In this document: positions 26,574 to 34,801 of the stretch, one piece after another | Numbering within the stretch: the first letter of the stretch is position 1 | Layout of the letters: the number at the start of each line of letters is the position of its first letter | Origin: Granulicella arctica | GTDB taxonomy: Bacteria; Acidobacteriota; Terriglobia; Terriglobales; Acidobacteriaceae | Direction: 5' to 3' | DNA length: 64,000 bases | Assembly: GCF_013410065.1 (NCBI RefSeq) | Contig: NZ_JACCCW010000002.1 | Location: 434,001-498,000 of the forward strand | The notes under the pieces: model-generated | The model's input: only the letters and a program-made list of their open reading frames with translations | Told to the model about the DNA's origin: nothing | The model's database searches: none | Translations under genes and position numbers: made by a program

Positions 26574-28304
26574 CTAGAAGAAAATCAGATTTAACACGAA
26601 GAATACGACGATCACGACGACTGCCCAGAAGATCGGCTTCTGGAAGAGTCCCTTCGAACCGTCATCCGGGATCGGCGTGACGCCATAGACCAGCCCCGCA
26701 AGCTCGGATGTCGGTACGGGCTTTGTCATCAGGCTGACGACGACCGTTACGATTACGCAGATGAGCCAGCTCCAGAGTGCACGATAGAGGTTCTCGGCCA
26801 TCGGCCGCGCATCTGCGCTCATCGCGATGTAGTGCAGTGCATCCGGCTTGAGCATGACCCAGGTAAACATCCCGATGGAGGAGGCGGTGCCAGCCAGCAG
26901 GCCCCAGAAGCCGCCCGCATGCGTCGCACGCTTCCACATCATGCCGAGGATCACCGTGCCGAAGAGCGGCGCGATGAAGAAGCTGAATAGCGCCTGCACG
27001 TAGTCCATGATGCTGTTCGCGTTCATGACGAGGTAGGCGGTCATGATCGAGACGAGCATGCCGATCACCGTCGACCAGCGGCCCATGGCGACATAGTGCT
27101 TGTCGCTGGCCTTCTTGTTCATGAAGGCGCCGTAGATGTCATACGTCCATACGGTAGAGAAAGCGCTTACGTTTCCTGCCATGCCGCTCATGAAACCCGC
27201 GACCAGCGCGGTGATTCCCAATCCGAGCAAGCCCGGTCCGCAGTACCGGATCAGCATCAGCGGGAGCACTTCGTCGTAGCTGTGCTGGCCTGTTGCCTTC
27301 GCCACGCTGTCCGAGACCAGGTGCATCATGCTGCCGTCGGGGTTCTTTAGAACGGCGAGAGCCAGCAGGCCAGGCACGATAACGATGAACGGCACAGCCA
27401 TCTTGAACGCCGCGCCGATCACGGGAGCCAGCTTCGCCGCTCGCAGGTTGTTCGCGCTGAGAACACGCTGGACGACGAGGAAGTCGGTGGTCCAGTAGCC
27501 GAAGCTCACAACGAACCCCAGGCCGAAGACGATGCCCGTCCAGTGGACGCCCATGGGGTTCGATTTGAAGTGGCCGAGGGTCGTCCACATGTGGGTGTAG
27601 TCGTTGCTGCCGACGTTGACGGCGATCTGCGCCTTCAGCTTCGTCCAGCCGCCTGCCTCGATCAACCCGAGGATCGGAATCATCGCCGCGCCTGCCCAGA
27701 TGAGCACGAACTGCAGCACCTCGTTGATGATCGCCGAGCGCAACCCGCCGAGCATGACGTAGAGAGCGACCGTGCCCGCGCCGATCCAGATGCTGAATGT
27801 GATGTTCCAGCCAAGGATAGTCTGCATGACCACGGCCATGGCGTACATGTTGACGCCGCTCATCAGGATCGTCATCAGCGCAAATGAGACGGCGCTAAGC
27901 GCGCGTGCGCCGCTGCCGAACCGCAGATTCAGGTAGCCCGGAACCGAGTGCGTCTTCGAGATGTAATAGAACGGCATCATGACGATGCCGAGGAAGAGCA
28001 TCGCCGGAATTGCGCCGATCCAGTACCAGTGCGCTGCCAGAATGCCGTACTGATAGGCCGAACCAGCCCAGCCCATCAGCTCCAATGAGCCCAGGTTCGC
28101 TGAGACGAAGCTCAACCCGGCGATCCAGGCCGTCATCTCGCGTCCGGCGAGGAAGAACTCTTCACTCGTGTTGGTTTGCCCTTTTACATAGAAGCCGATG
28201 AAGACGACCAGCGCGAAATAAAGTACCAGGATGATGACGTCGACCGGAGATAGTTTGGTCAGGCGTGTGCCGGAGAACAGCAACAGGGCGGCGAATGCAT
28301 GCAT
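26574..28304 (-). CDS. Sodium/solute symporter (SSS/SGLT family), probable sugar transporter
   Basis: 576 residues with about 14 hydrophobic segments. The SSS signature regions are present: EEFFLAGREMTAWIAGLSFVSANLGS, which lines the Na+ site, GAGTVALYVMLGGLRSAIINEV and GYWTTDFLVVQRVLSANN. Length and helix count match SGLT-like symporters. The operon partner is a fucose/arabinose-type isomerase, which argues for a sugar substrate. Upstream 321 bp contain a palindromic AAACGTTT of the LacI-operator type. Confidence 0.92.
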   Translation of the reverse strand: MHAFAALLLFSGTRLTKLSPVDVIILVLYFALVVFIGFYVKGQTNTSEEFFLAGREMTAWIAGLSFVSANLGSLELMGWAGSAYQYGILAAHWYWIGAIPAMLFLGIVMMPFYYISKTHSVPGYLNLRFGSGARALSAVSFALMTILMSGVNMYAMAVVMQTILGWNITFSIWIGAGTVALYVMLGGLRSAIINEVLQFVLIWAGAAMIPILGLIEAGGWTKLKAQIAVNVGSNDYTHMWTTLGHFKSNPMGVHWTGIVFGLGFVVSFGYWTTDFLVVQRVLSANNLRAAKLAPVIGAAFKMAVPFIVIVPGLLALAVLKNPDGSMMHLVSDSVAKATGQHSYDEVLPLMLIRYCGPGLLGLGITALVAGFMSGMAGNVSAFSTVWTYDIYGAFMNKKASDKHYVAMGRWSTVIGMLVSIMTAYLVMNANSIMDYVQALFSFFIAPLFGTVILGMMWKRATHAGGFWGLLAGTASSIGMFTWVMLKPDALHYIAMSADARPMAENLYRALWSWLICVIVTVVVSLMTKPVPTSELAGLVYGVTPIPDDGSKGLFQKPIFWAVVVIVVFFVLNLIFF

Positions 28305-28393
28305 AAGTCAGGGTTCCCAGCGTGGCGATAAGGGCGCACACGCTCTCTCGATCAAAATAACGACAGTGTTGTTGCGAAACAAAAAACGGGGAT

Positions 28394-28401
28394 AAACGTT
28401 T
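28394..28401. promoter_or_regulatory. Possible LacI-family operator core upstream of the symporter
   Basis: AAACGTTT with partly symmetric GGG/CCC flanks lies 90 bp before the symporter start. LacI/GalR-type sugar repressors bind pseudo-palindromes centred on CG of this form. The rest of the 28305-28625 gap shows no gene or other clear element. Confidence 0.35.
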
Positions 28402-28625
28402 CCCGGAGTGCCTTTGTTCCGAAGCGTATTGCGGTACTTACACGTTTTTTCGGGACGAAGCCACTATACAGGAAGCCATCTATCTCCAGCTATCCCCGTC
28501 TCTTCTCATGGTGCGGCTGGAGATATGCAACCCTTGCAACGTTGGCGGAGAATTTGGAATCTAACAGGCTGAAGACGGTGGGAATGGCCATCTTGGGTCA
28601 CCACACAACCCCTAGGAGATAGATC

Positions 28626-29036
28626 ATGCATGTTCGTCATATTGGCAGCGCCGTTCTTGCAGCTGCATTCACCTTTACCCTGAGCACCGGGCTGGCGCTC
28701 GCCCAGGACGGTGCCAAGCAGGACATGAAGGATGCCGGTCATGAGACCAAAGACGCCGCGGTAGACGCGGGCCACGGGGTCAAAACCGGAACCCAAAAGA
28801 CGTATCACGCGACCAAGCACGGCACGAAGAAGGCCTATCATAAGACCGCCCATGCGACGACCCATGCCTCGCATGTCACGGCCCATGACAGCAAGGTAGT
28901 TGGCGACGACATCGGCCATGGCACCAAGGTGGGCGCAGAAGATACCGCGCATGGCACCGAAAAGGCCTACCACAGCACCGTCAAAGGGACCGAGAAGCTG
29001 GGTGACAAGGTAGCCGGTAAGCCCACTCCGCAGTAA
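28626..29036 (+). CDS. Secreted His/Lys/Thr-rich low-complexity protein
   Basis: 136 residues. AGGAGA stands 6 bases before the ATG. A signal peptide (about 1-26, ending LALAQ) precedes a mature chain made of imperfect repeats with HGTKKAYH, HGTEKAYH and DAGHxxKDA units. There are about a dozen His and many Lys/Thr and no Cys. Such composition is hydrophilic, probably disordered or helical, recalling LEA-like or histone-H1-like proteins; metal binding by His is possible. I do not recognise a named family. Confidence 0.75.
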   Translation: MHVRHIGSAVLAAAFTFTLSTGLALAQDGAKQDMKDAGHETKDAAVDAGHGVKTGTQKTYHATKHGTKKAYHKTAHATTHASHVTAHDSKVVGDDIGHGTKVGAEDTAHGTEKAYHSTVKGTEKLGDKVAGKPTPQ

Positions 29037-29099
29037 AGAGACTGGACTGGGGCTTGACAAAACCTGAGCCTGGACGAGAGTTGTTTTTCGTCTGAAACA

Positions 29100-29153
29100 A
29101 AATGTAGCTACAAAACCGGAGTTACGGTTTTGTAGCTACATTTGCGTAACTCC
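29100..29153. repeat. Long inverted repeat with a competing hairpin (intergenic)
   Basis: AAATGTAGCTACAAAACCG (29100-29118) pairs perfectly with 29125-29143, a 19-bp stem with a 6-nt loop. The loop region GGAGTTACG (29118-29126) can instead pair with CGTAACTCC (29145-29153). It separates convergent genes and probably terminates both, though no long T run is present. Confidence 0.7.
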
Positions 29154-29163
29154 GCTTTTGTAG

Positions 29164-30105
29164 TTACAGGACGAGATTTGGGTGTTTCTGTGTCGGGCAG
29201 ACGACCTCGGCGGCGAGGGCAACGAGGGCCACCCAGTAGAGATCGGCTCCGAGCAGGTGAAGGATCTGCATCCAGGCTGGGGTGAGCAGCAGGACGTCGG
29301 CGATGCCGAGGGCGAACTGGAGGACCAGAAGTCCGATGAGCAGCTTGCCGAGGCGCGGTGCTCCGGCTTGCTTCGAACGAGCGATGAGCCAGAAGACGAG
29401 CAACGCGGCCGCGAGGGCGCTGACGGGATGGATGAGACGGAGGCGGAGCAGCCAGGGGGCGGAGGCGGTGAAGTCTTGCGCGAATGCCTGCTGGAGCGAG
29501 GTGGCGGGGAAGAGCGTGTCTCCGAGAGCCGCCATGGAGCCGCTTACGCCAACGACAATCGTCGCTGCAAGCCCTGCGATGGCCCAGCCGAGGCCCTTGG
29601 CGCGGTTTGCCCAGCGTTGGCCGGTTCCGAGGAAGCGTGCGGTGAGGGTAAGAGCCGCGAGCAGCAGGAGCGTGTTGCTGAGGTGGATGGAGAGCACGAC
29701 CATGCGGCCGACGGATTGGTTGTCGGTGACGTAGCCGAGCTTGACGAGGAGTGCTCCGAGTACGGCCTCGTTGAGGAGAAGGATGGTGGAGGCGACGGCG
29801 AGGGAGCGGGCGGCCTGTCCTTTGGTGCTGGAGCGAAAGGCCCAGATGAGCAGGCCGAGGACGAGGAAGGTTGAGCCGCCGGTCATCATGCGGTGGGTGA
29901 ACTCGATGACGGTGTGGATGCCGGGGGAGACGGGAATGACCTGTCCGTTGCAGAGGGGCCAGTGGTTGCCGCAGCCTGCTCCGGAGCCGGTGGCGCGGAC
30001 GAGGGCTCCCCAGAGAATGACGAGGACGTTGTAGGCGACGACGAACCAGGCAAAGCGGGCTACTCCGCTTGTTTGGGTGGGAGTGCGGATTGCGGTGGTC
30101 GTCAT
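29164..30105 (-). CDS. ctaA: Heme A synthase (COX15/CtaA family)
   Basis: 313 residues with about eight hydrophobic segments. Family markers are WGALVRATGSGAGCGNHWPL near residue 33-52 (conserved Cys pair region), EFTHRMMTGGS with a heme-ligand His, HLSNTLLLLAAL, and a late RLIHPVSALAAAL. It converts heme O to heme A in the membrane for aa3-type oxidases. No ctaB or cox genes are adjacent in the window. GNAT and proC genes follow upstream on the same strand with short gaps. Confidence 0.92.
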   Translation of the reverse strand: MTTTAIRTPTQTSGVARFAWFVVAYNVLVILWGALVRATGSGAGCGNHWPLCNGQVIPVSPGIHTVIEFTHRMMTGGSTFLVLGLLIWAFRSSTKGQAARSLAVASTILLLNEAVLGALLVKLGYVTDNQSVGRMVVLSIHLSNTLLLLAALTLTARFLGTGQRWANRAKGLGWAIAGLAATIVVGVSGSMAALGDTLFPATSLQQAFAQDFTASAPWLLRLRLIHPVSALAAALLVFWLIARSKQAGAPRLGKLLIGLLVLQFALGIADVLLLTPAWMQILHLLGADLYWVALVALAAEVVCPTQKHPNLVL

Positions 30106-30114
30106 GGGATTATT

Positions 30115-30651
30115 TTACGGCTTTGAGATTGGGAGGGGCGGACAGGGCACTTCATATCGATGGAGCGGCCGACCGGTTTCGTAGTCTGTGACTACTTCGA
30201 GGAAGCGGCCACCGGCTTTTTCGATGGTGCGTTGGGATGGCAGGTTTGCCGTCAGGCAGGTGAGGATTATGGATGGAAGTCCGAGCTGTCGAGCTTCCAC
30301 CAGAGCCATGCGCAGGAGAGTCGTCCCGTACCCTTTGCAGCGTTCGGTTGGAACGATGTCATACCCGATGTGTCCATCGTACTTTTCGGCGTGTGGAGTG
30401 AGGGTCGGACGCACTCTTACGACGCCTACTAATTGGTCCTCTTCGATGAGCCAGAAGGTTTGGTACGGGAGATATCCTTCGGGGAGTCCTATGCCGCGTG
30501 AGGCATCCTGGAGTGATTGGAGATACTCGGGAAATCCGGTGATACCGGCAGCGTATTTGCCGGCACGTTCCATCTCTCCCGAGTCGAGGTAGTGTTGGGC
30601 GAAGCGTTTGAACTGCGCGCTGTATGTGGCTGTTGGTTTTGTCAGCAACAT
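30115..30651 (-). CDS. GNAT-family N-acetyltransferase
   Basis: 178 residues. The GNAT acetyl-CoA loop is seen as YDIVPTERCKGYGTTLLRMALVEA, preceded by a beta strand with VGVVRVRPTLT. The C-terminal part LTCLTANLPSQRTIEKAGGRFLE is typical. It transfers acetyl from acetyl-CoA to an amine of an unknown small molecule or protein. It starts 9 bp after proC on the same strand and is close to ctaA, suggesting one transcript. Confidence 0.88.
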   Translation of the reverse strand: MLLTKPTATYSAQFKRFAQHYLDSGEMERAGKYAAGITGFPEYLQSLQDASRGIGLPEGYLPYQTFWLIEEDQLVGVVRVRPTLTPHAEKYDGHIGYDIVPTERCKGYGTTLLRMALVEARQLGLPSIILTCLTANLPSQRTIEKAGGRFLEVVTDYETGRPLHRYEVPCPPLPISKP

Positions 30652-30660
30652 GATGAATGC

Positions 30661-31515
30661 TTAGCCCTGGGCTAGCTCCTTGGCGCGTTGGGTGGCTCGT
30701 TTGACGGCTTTGATGAGGGTGACGCGGAGGCCGCCTTCCTCCAGTTCGAGGATGCCGTCTACGGTGCAGCCAGCGGGAGTGGTGACCTGGTCTTTGAGGA
30801 GGGCTGGGTGATAGCCGGTCTCGAGGACCATGCGGGCGGAGCCGTAGGTGGTTTGGGCGGCGAGGAGGGTGGCGACGTCGCGGGGGAGGCCGACGTTGAC
30901 GCCTGCTTCGGCGAGGGCCTCGATGATGATGTAGAGGAAGGCTGGACCGGAGCCGGAGAGGCCGGTGACGGCGTCCATGTGCTTCTCGTCGACGACGACG
31001 GTGCGGCCGACGGTCTGGAAGATGCGTTGGGCGATGGCCATCTGCTGCTCGGAGACGAAGCGGCCTCCGCAGAGGGCGGTGATACCGGCGCCGATCATGG
31101 CGGGGGTGTTGGGCATGGAGCGGATGACGGCGAGGTCGCAGCCGGCGGCGTCTTCGATGCTGCGGGTCTTGACGGAGGCAGCGATGGAGAGCAGGACCTT
31201 GTCCGGGGTGAGGGCTGGGCGGATCTGCTCGACGAGCGCGGGAACCTGGATGGGCTTGACACCGAGGATGATAATGTCAGCTTGCTGGGCGGAGGCGAGG
31301 TTGTCGGTGGTGACCTCAACGCCGAACTGAGCGGAGAGCGCAAGGGCGCGGTCCGGGTGCTGGACGGTGGCGAAGATCTGATCGGCGGCGATCAGGTTGT
31401 TCTTGAGAAAGGCTTGCAGAAGGATGCCGCCTATTTTGCCTGCGCCGAGCACGGCGACACGGAGCCCCGGCAGGACAGGGGCGGGAGCTTGGATTTCCTG
31501 GATGTCTTCGGTCAT
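30661..31515 (-). CDS. proC: Pyrroline-5-carboxylate reductase
   Basis: 284 residues. The Rossmann loop VAVLGAGKIGGILLQAFLK lies near 20-38 and ADIIILGVKPIQVPALVEQI follows. The C-terminal dimer domain contains DAVTGLSGSGPAFLYIIIEALAEAGV and SPAGCTVDGILELE-like sequence (TTPAGCTVDGI). It reduces pyrroline-5-carboxylate to proline with NAD(P)H. It has an N-terminal extension of about 18 residues compared with E. coli ProC. It heads a short run with the GNAT and ctaA genes. Confidence 0.95.
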   Translation of the reverse strand: MTEDIQEIQAPAPVLPGLRVAVLGAGKIGGILLQAFLKNNLIAADQIFATVQHPDRALALSAQFGVEVTTDNLASAQQADIIILGVKPIQVPALVEQIRPALTPDKVLLSIAASVKTRSIEDAAGCDLAVIRSMPNTPAMIGAGITALCGGRFVSEQQMAIAQRIFQTVGRTVVVDEKHMDAVTGLSGSGPAFLYIIIEALAEAGVNVGLPRDVATLLAAQTTYGSARMVLETGYHPALLKDQVTTPAGCTVDGILELEEGGLRVTLIKAVKRATQRAKELAQG

Positions 31516-31589
31516 CTTGAAAGGCTATCAGAGGGTGGAGTGTAGTGGTGTTTTGGGAGTACAAGCAAATGCAGAGGCAAAGGCCAATT

Positions 31590-31632
31590 CAGGTCCTTCG
31601 GCTACGGCTTCGCCTTCGCTCAGGATGACAGT
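31590..31632 (+). repeat. Dispersed palindromic repeat, copy A
   Basis: Begins CAGGTCCTTCGGCTACGG and ends CGCTCAGGATGACAGT, with the GGCTTCGCC palindrome in the middle. Ten copies of this unit are seen in the window; the 31516-31866 gap holds three and no gene. Confidence 0.85.
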
Positions 31633-31674
31633 TTGTGGGTTGGTTGAGAGTGATAAGAACAAGCAACTGCAACC

Positions 31675-31720
31675 GCAGGTCCTTCGACTGCGTGCTTCGC
31701 ACTTCGCTCAGGATGACAGT
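31675..31720 (+). repeat. Dispersed palindromic repeat, copy B
   Basis: GCAGGTCCTTCGACTGCG ... CGCTCAGGATGACAGT, preceded by the purine-rich linker AAGAACAAGCAACTGCAACC that recurs before other copies. Confidence 0.85.
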
Positions 31721-31783
31721 TTTTTGGGTGGGTTGAGTTTTAAAAACAGACAACAATAGCAGCAAGAACAAGCAGCAGCCAAT

Positions 31784-31845
31784 GCAGGTCCTTCGACTGC
31801 GCCTCTCGCGATGAAGCTGCGAGAGGCTTCGCTCAGGATGACAGA
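31784..31845 (+). repeat. Dispersed palindromic repeat, copy C (long loop)
   Basis: Same ends as copy B, but the centre is extended and contains its own inverted repeat GCCTCTCGC / GCGAGAGGC. The linker AGCAAGAACAAGCAGCAGCC precedes it. Confidence 0.85.
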
Positions 31846-31867
31846 GTTTTTAGTCGGGGTTGAATGG

Positions 31868-33667
31868 TTAGGAGGCTTTTTCTTTGGCGATCCAGGCGTC
31901 CACTTGTTTTTCGAGGACGTCGAGGGGCAGGGCGCCGGAGTCGATGACTACGTCGTGGAAGTCTTTGAGCTGGAACTTGGGGCCGAGGGCGGTTTGGGCG
32001 CGCTGGCGGAGTTCGAGGATCTTGAGCTGGCCCATTTTGTAGCCGAGGGCTTGTCCGGGCCAGGCGATGTAGCGGTCGGTCTCGGCTTGGATGTTGGTCT
32101 CGTCGATGGCGGAGTGGTCGTGGAAGTAGTCGACCATCTGCTGGCGGGTCCAGTGCTGGGAGTGGACGCCGGTATCGACGACGAGGCGGATGGCGCGCCA
32201 GATGTCGGCCTCGAGACGACCGTAGTCGGAGTAGGGATCTTGATAGAAGCCGATCTCTTTGCCGAGGCGCTCGCTGTAGAGGGCCCAGCCTTCGGTGTAG
32301 GCGGTGTAGTAGGTGTACTTGCGGAACTCAGGGATGTCGGTGAGCTCCTGCGCGATGGAGATTTGCAGGTGATGGCCGGGGATGCCCTCGTGGTAGGCGA
32401 CGGCTTCGACGTCGGCGAGGGAGCGGTTGGCGAAGTTGTAGGTGTTGATGAAGACGCGGCCGGGGCGGCTGCCGTCGGGAGTGCCGTTGTCGTAGTAGGC
32501 GGCGGCTTGATCCTTTTCGATGTAATCGGGGACGGGAACGACCTCGATCGGAGCTTTAGGGAGACGACCGAAGAGCTCAGGGAGCTTGGGCTTCATGCCG
32601 GCGATGTAGTTGCGGTAGGCGTCGAGGAGCTGCTGCTTCGAGGTGGGGTGCTCTTTGGGATTGGTCTTGAGGGCGGCGTTGAAGCTCTTGAGATCGGAGA
32701 AGCCGAGTTTTTTGGCGATGGCGAGCATCTCGGTCTCGTCACGCTTGACCTCGTCGAGGCCGATCTGGTGGATCTCGGCTGGGGTCTTGTTGAGGGTGGT
32801 GCTTTGACGGACGCGGAAGGCGTAGTAGGCGTCACCGTCGGGGATGGCGGAGATGCCGGGCTCCGTGCGGCCTTTGGCGATGTATTGGCCGCTGAGGAAG
32901 CGGGCGAAGCGCTGGTAGGCGGGGAGAACATCGTTAGCGACGGCGTCGAGGACTGCGTCGGAGAGACGCTTCTGGTCGTCGGGGCTGATGGTCTTGGGGA
33001 ATTTCTTGAGGGGCAGCGCGAAGGGGCTGTCGGCGGGCTTTTGGGTGGCGAGCGCGTTGGTCTGGACGAGGACTTTTTCGAGGAGGTACTTGGGCGGCAT
33101 GCGGCCATCTTCCATGCCGAGCTGCATGTTGGTGGTGATCTGTGAGAAGACGGTGGGGATCTTGGTGAGGCGGGCGATGTAGTCCTCGTAGTCCTTGACG
33201 GTCTCGAAGGAGAGCTGGGCCACGAGCTGAGCGAGTGCGGTGTGGGGGCCGTTGAACTGGTTGACGGGCATCTCCCACTCTTTGAACTTGGCTGCTTCCT
33301 GGTCGTCGATGAGGGAGCGGAGCATGAGGTCGTCGGAGACCTGGTCCTGCTGGGCGAGGCCGGTGGTGTCGATCTCCGAGAGCTGCTGGATGAATTTGCG
33401 TCCGCGGGCGAGGGAGGCGTTGACCTCCTCGATGGAGTAGTCGGAGAGCTGGTCGTTGTAGCGCTTGTCGCCGATGGAGGAGGCGAACTCGGGGGAGTGC
33501 TTGAGGTTCTGCTGCCAGATGTCTTCGAAGAGGGCGTGAAGGGCTTTGGTGCGGTCGGCTACGGAGGGCGTGGCCTGTGCTTGGATTGGAACTGCGGCGA
33601 AGAGGAGGGTGGCGGCGAGGGTGGCCGTGAGGCTTTTGAAAGGGAGGGTACTGAGCGAAGGCGACAT
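31868..33667 (-). CDS. DUF885-family exported metallopeptidase-like protein
   Basis: 599 residues from the ATG at 33667, followed by a signal peptide (SLTATLAATLLFAAVPIQAQA). The DUF885 block has the zinc-peptidase-like motif HEGIPGHHLQ near residue 440, then YTAYTEGWALYSERLG with a Glu/Tyr/Glu pattern and a late PGQALGYKMGQLKI. Related proteins are thought to be periplasmic or lipoprotein peptidases of the M3/M2-like clan. Length is normal. The gene is flanked on both sides by the dispersed repeat. Confidence 0.88.
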   Translation of the reverse strand: MSPSLSTLPFKSLTATLAATLLFAAVPIQAQATPSVADRTKALHALFEDIWQQNLKHSPEFASSIGDKRYNDQLSDYSIEEVNASLARGRKFIQQLSEIDTTGLAQQDQVSDDLMLRSLIDDQEAAKFKEWEMPVNQFNGPHTALAQLVAQLSFETVKDYEDYIARLTKIPTVFSQITTNMQLGMEDGRMPPKYLLEKVLVQTNALATQKPADSPFALPLKKFPKTISPDDQKRLSDAVLDAVANDVLPAYQRFARFLSGQYIAKGRTEPGISAIPDGDAYYAFRVRQSTTLNKTPAEIHQIGLDEVKRDETEMLAIAKKLGFSDLKSFNAALKTNPKEHPTSKQQLLDAYRNYIAGMKPKLPELFGRLPKAPIEVVPVPDYIEKDQAAAYYDNGTPDGSRPGRVFINTYNFANRSLADVEAVAYHEGIPGHHLQISIAQELTDIPEFRKYTYYTAYTEGWALYSERLGKEIGFYQDPYSDYGRLEADIWRAIRLVVDTGVHSQHWTRQQMVDYFHDHSAIDETNIQAETDRYIAWPGQALGYKMGQLKILELRQRAQTALGPKFQLKDFHDVVIDSGALPLDVLEKQVDAWIAKEKAS

Positions 33668-33717
33668 GGGGTTTAGTGTATCCCTGCCGGGCGCGGGTGA
33701 GGGAAGAACAAGCAACC

Positions 33718-33761
33718 GCAGGTCCTTCGACTGCGGCTTCGCCTCCGGTCAGGATGACAGT
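33718..33761 (+). repeat. Dispersed palindromic repeat, copy D
   Basis: GCAGGTCCTTCGACTGCGGC ... GGTCAGGATGACAGT, ten bases before the stop of the regulator gene, between it and the DUF885 gene. Preceded by GAAGAACAAGCAACC. Confidence 0.85.
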
Positions 33762-33771
33762 TTTTGGGCGG

Positions 33772-34704
33772 TTAGCCGGGGTAGCGGGGATTGGCTGCTG
33801 CGGTGTTGGCGTCGAGCATGCGGTAGAGGGTGGAGCGGCTGATGCCGAGGACCTCGGAGGCGCGAAGTTTGTTGCCGGAGCAGCGGGTGAGGACGTCGAG
33901 GACGTGGCGTTGGACGACGTCCTGTAGGCGCTCGAGGGAGTGTTCGTTCTCGGGTTGCTGGGGTTTGGGGAGCGGGAGATGGTGGAGATCGATGGGGGCT
34001 CCACCTGCCTGGGTGGTGGCTTTTTGCAGAGTTTCGCGGAGCTCTCGAATGTTGTGGGGCCAAGGGTGGTGCTGGAGGTGGGTGAGGGCTTCGGGGGTGA
34101 GGGTTGGGTTATCGGTAATGTGTTGGAGGAGAGCTGTGGCTATGGCGGGAATGTCCTCTGGCCGGGTGCGGAGGGGTGGGAGGGTGATCTCGGCGGCGGC
34201 GATGCGGCGGTAGAGCTCGTCGCGAAACTGGCCGGTGGCTGCGAGGGTGCGGAGTTCACGGTTGCTGGAAGCAATGATCCGGAGGTCGCAACGCTGGACG
34301 TCCGGCTGATGGAGGAGGTGGACGAGGCGGGACTGGAGGGAGAAGGGAACGCGGTCGATCTCGTCGAGGAAGAGGGTGCCGCAGTGGGCTTCGCGGAGGA
34401 TGTCGGCGGTGGGCGTGTCAGGAAGGAGACGGTCGACGAGCTCGGTGGCGTGCCAGGGGACGAATGGGCCGTTGTTGCCGGGGCTGCTCTGATGGAGGGC
34501 ATGGGCGAGGGTCTGCTTGCCGGTGCCGGGTTCTCCGGTGATGAGGGCGATGCGGAAGTAGGGGGCAATGCGCTGAAGCTGTGAGCGTACGCGGCGTATG
34601 GCGATGCTGGATCCGGCGAGGTAGCAGTCCTCGAACCTCTCCGGCTCAAGGTCGCGGAACGAAGCGGCAATGGGATGGGGGTGACGATGACCGGTGGATG
34701 ACAT
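33772..34704 (-). CDS. AAA+/Fis regulator of NtrC type lacking the GAFTGA loop
   Basis: 310 residues from the ATG at 34704 (GGAGA 8 bases upstream). Walker A GEPGTGKQ (57-64), Walker B LFLDEI (111-116), an arginine-rich helix PPLRTRPEDI, and a C-terminal Fis HTH (RASEVLGISRSTLYRML) are present. The segment between Walker A and B is shortened and there is no GAFTGA or related loop, so contact with sigma-54 is doubtful. It may act like TyrR/PspF relatives that work with sigma-70, or be an ATPase-only regulator. No N-terminal sensory domain. It follows the bacilliredoxin terminator region divergently from murB. Confidence 0.82.
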   Translation of the reverse strand: MSSTGHRHPHPIAASFRDLEPERFEDCYLAGSSIAIRRVRSQLQRIAPYFRIALITGEPGTGKQTLAHALHQSSPGNNGPFVPWHATELVDRLLPDTPTADILREAHCGTLFLDEIDRVPFSLQSRLVHLLHQPDVQRCDLRIIASSNRELRTLAATGQFRDELYRRIAAAEITLPPLRTRPEDIPAIATALLQHITDNPTLTPEALTHLQHHPWPHNIRELRETLQKATTQAGGAPIDLHHLPLPKPQQPENEHSLERLQDVVQRHVLDVLTRCSGNKLRASEVLGISRSTLYRMLDANTAAANPRYPG

Positions 34705-34761
34705 AGATAGTCTCTCCATCGGCAGGTGGGTGGGATCAGTTGAGTGGGTTAAAGCAGAAAA

Positions 34762-34777
34762 CCCCGAGGGCTCGGGG
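34762..34777 (-). terminator. Rho-independent terminator after brxA
   Basis: CCCCGA / TCGGGG stem with a 4-nt loop; on the minus strand it is followed by TTTTCTGC. It lies 25 bp beyond the bacilliredoxin stop. Confidence 0.75.
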
Positions 34778-34801
34778 CTTTCTGGGTTCGGTCGATATGG
34801 T

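Noticed and set aside
28394..28401. Catabolite-repression (cre) site of Firmicutes type
   Set aside because: Core is only eight bases with imperfect flanks; kept as a possible LacI-family operator, not as a defined site.
28506..29060. 184-codon minus-strand frame opposite the His-rich protein
   Set aside because: The plus frame has a signal peptide, a good ribosome site and coherent repeats; the minus frame has none.
31811..33145. 444-codon plus-strand frame opposite the DUF885 gene
   Set aside because: Gly/Val/Glu-rich shadow translation of a high-GC gene on the other strand, with no motif; the minus-strand protein has clear family motifs.
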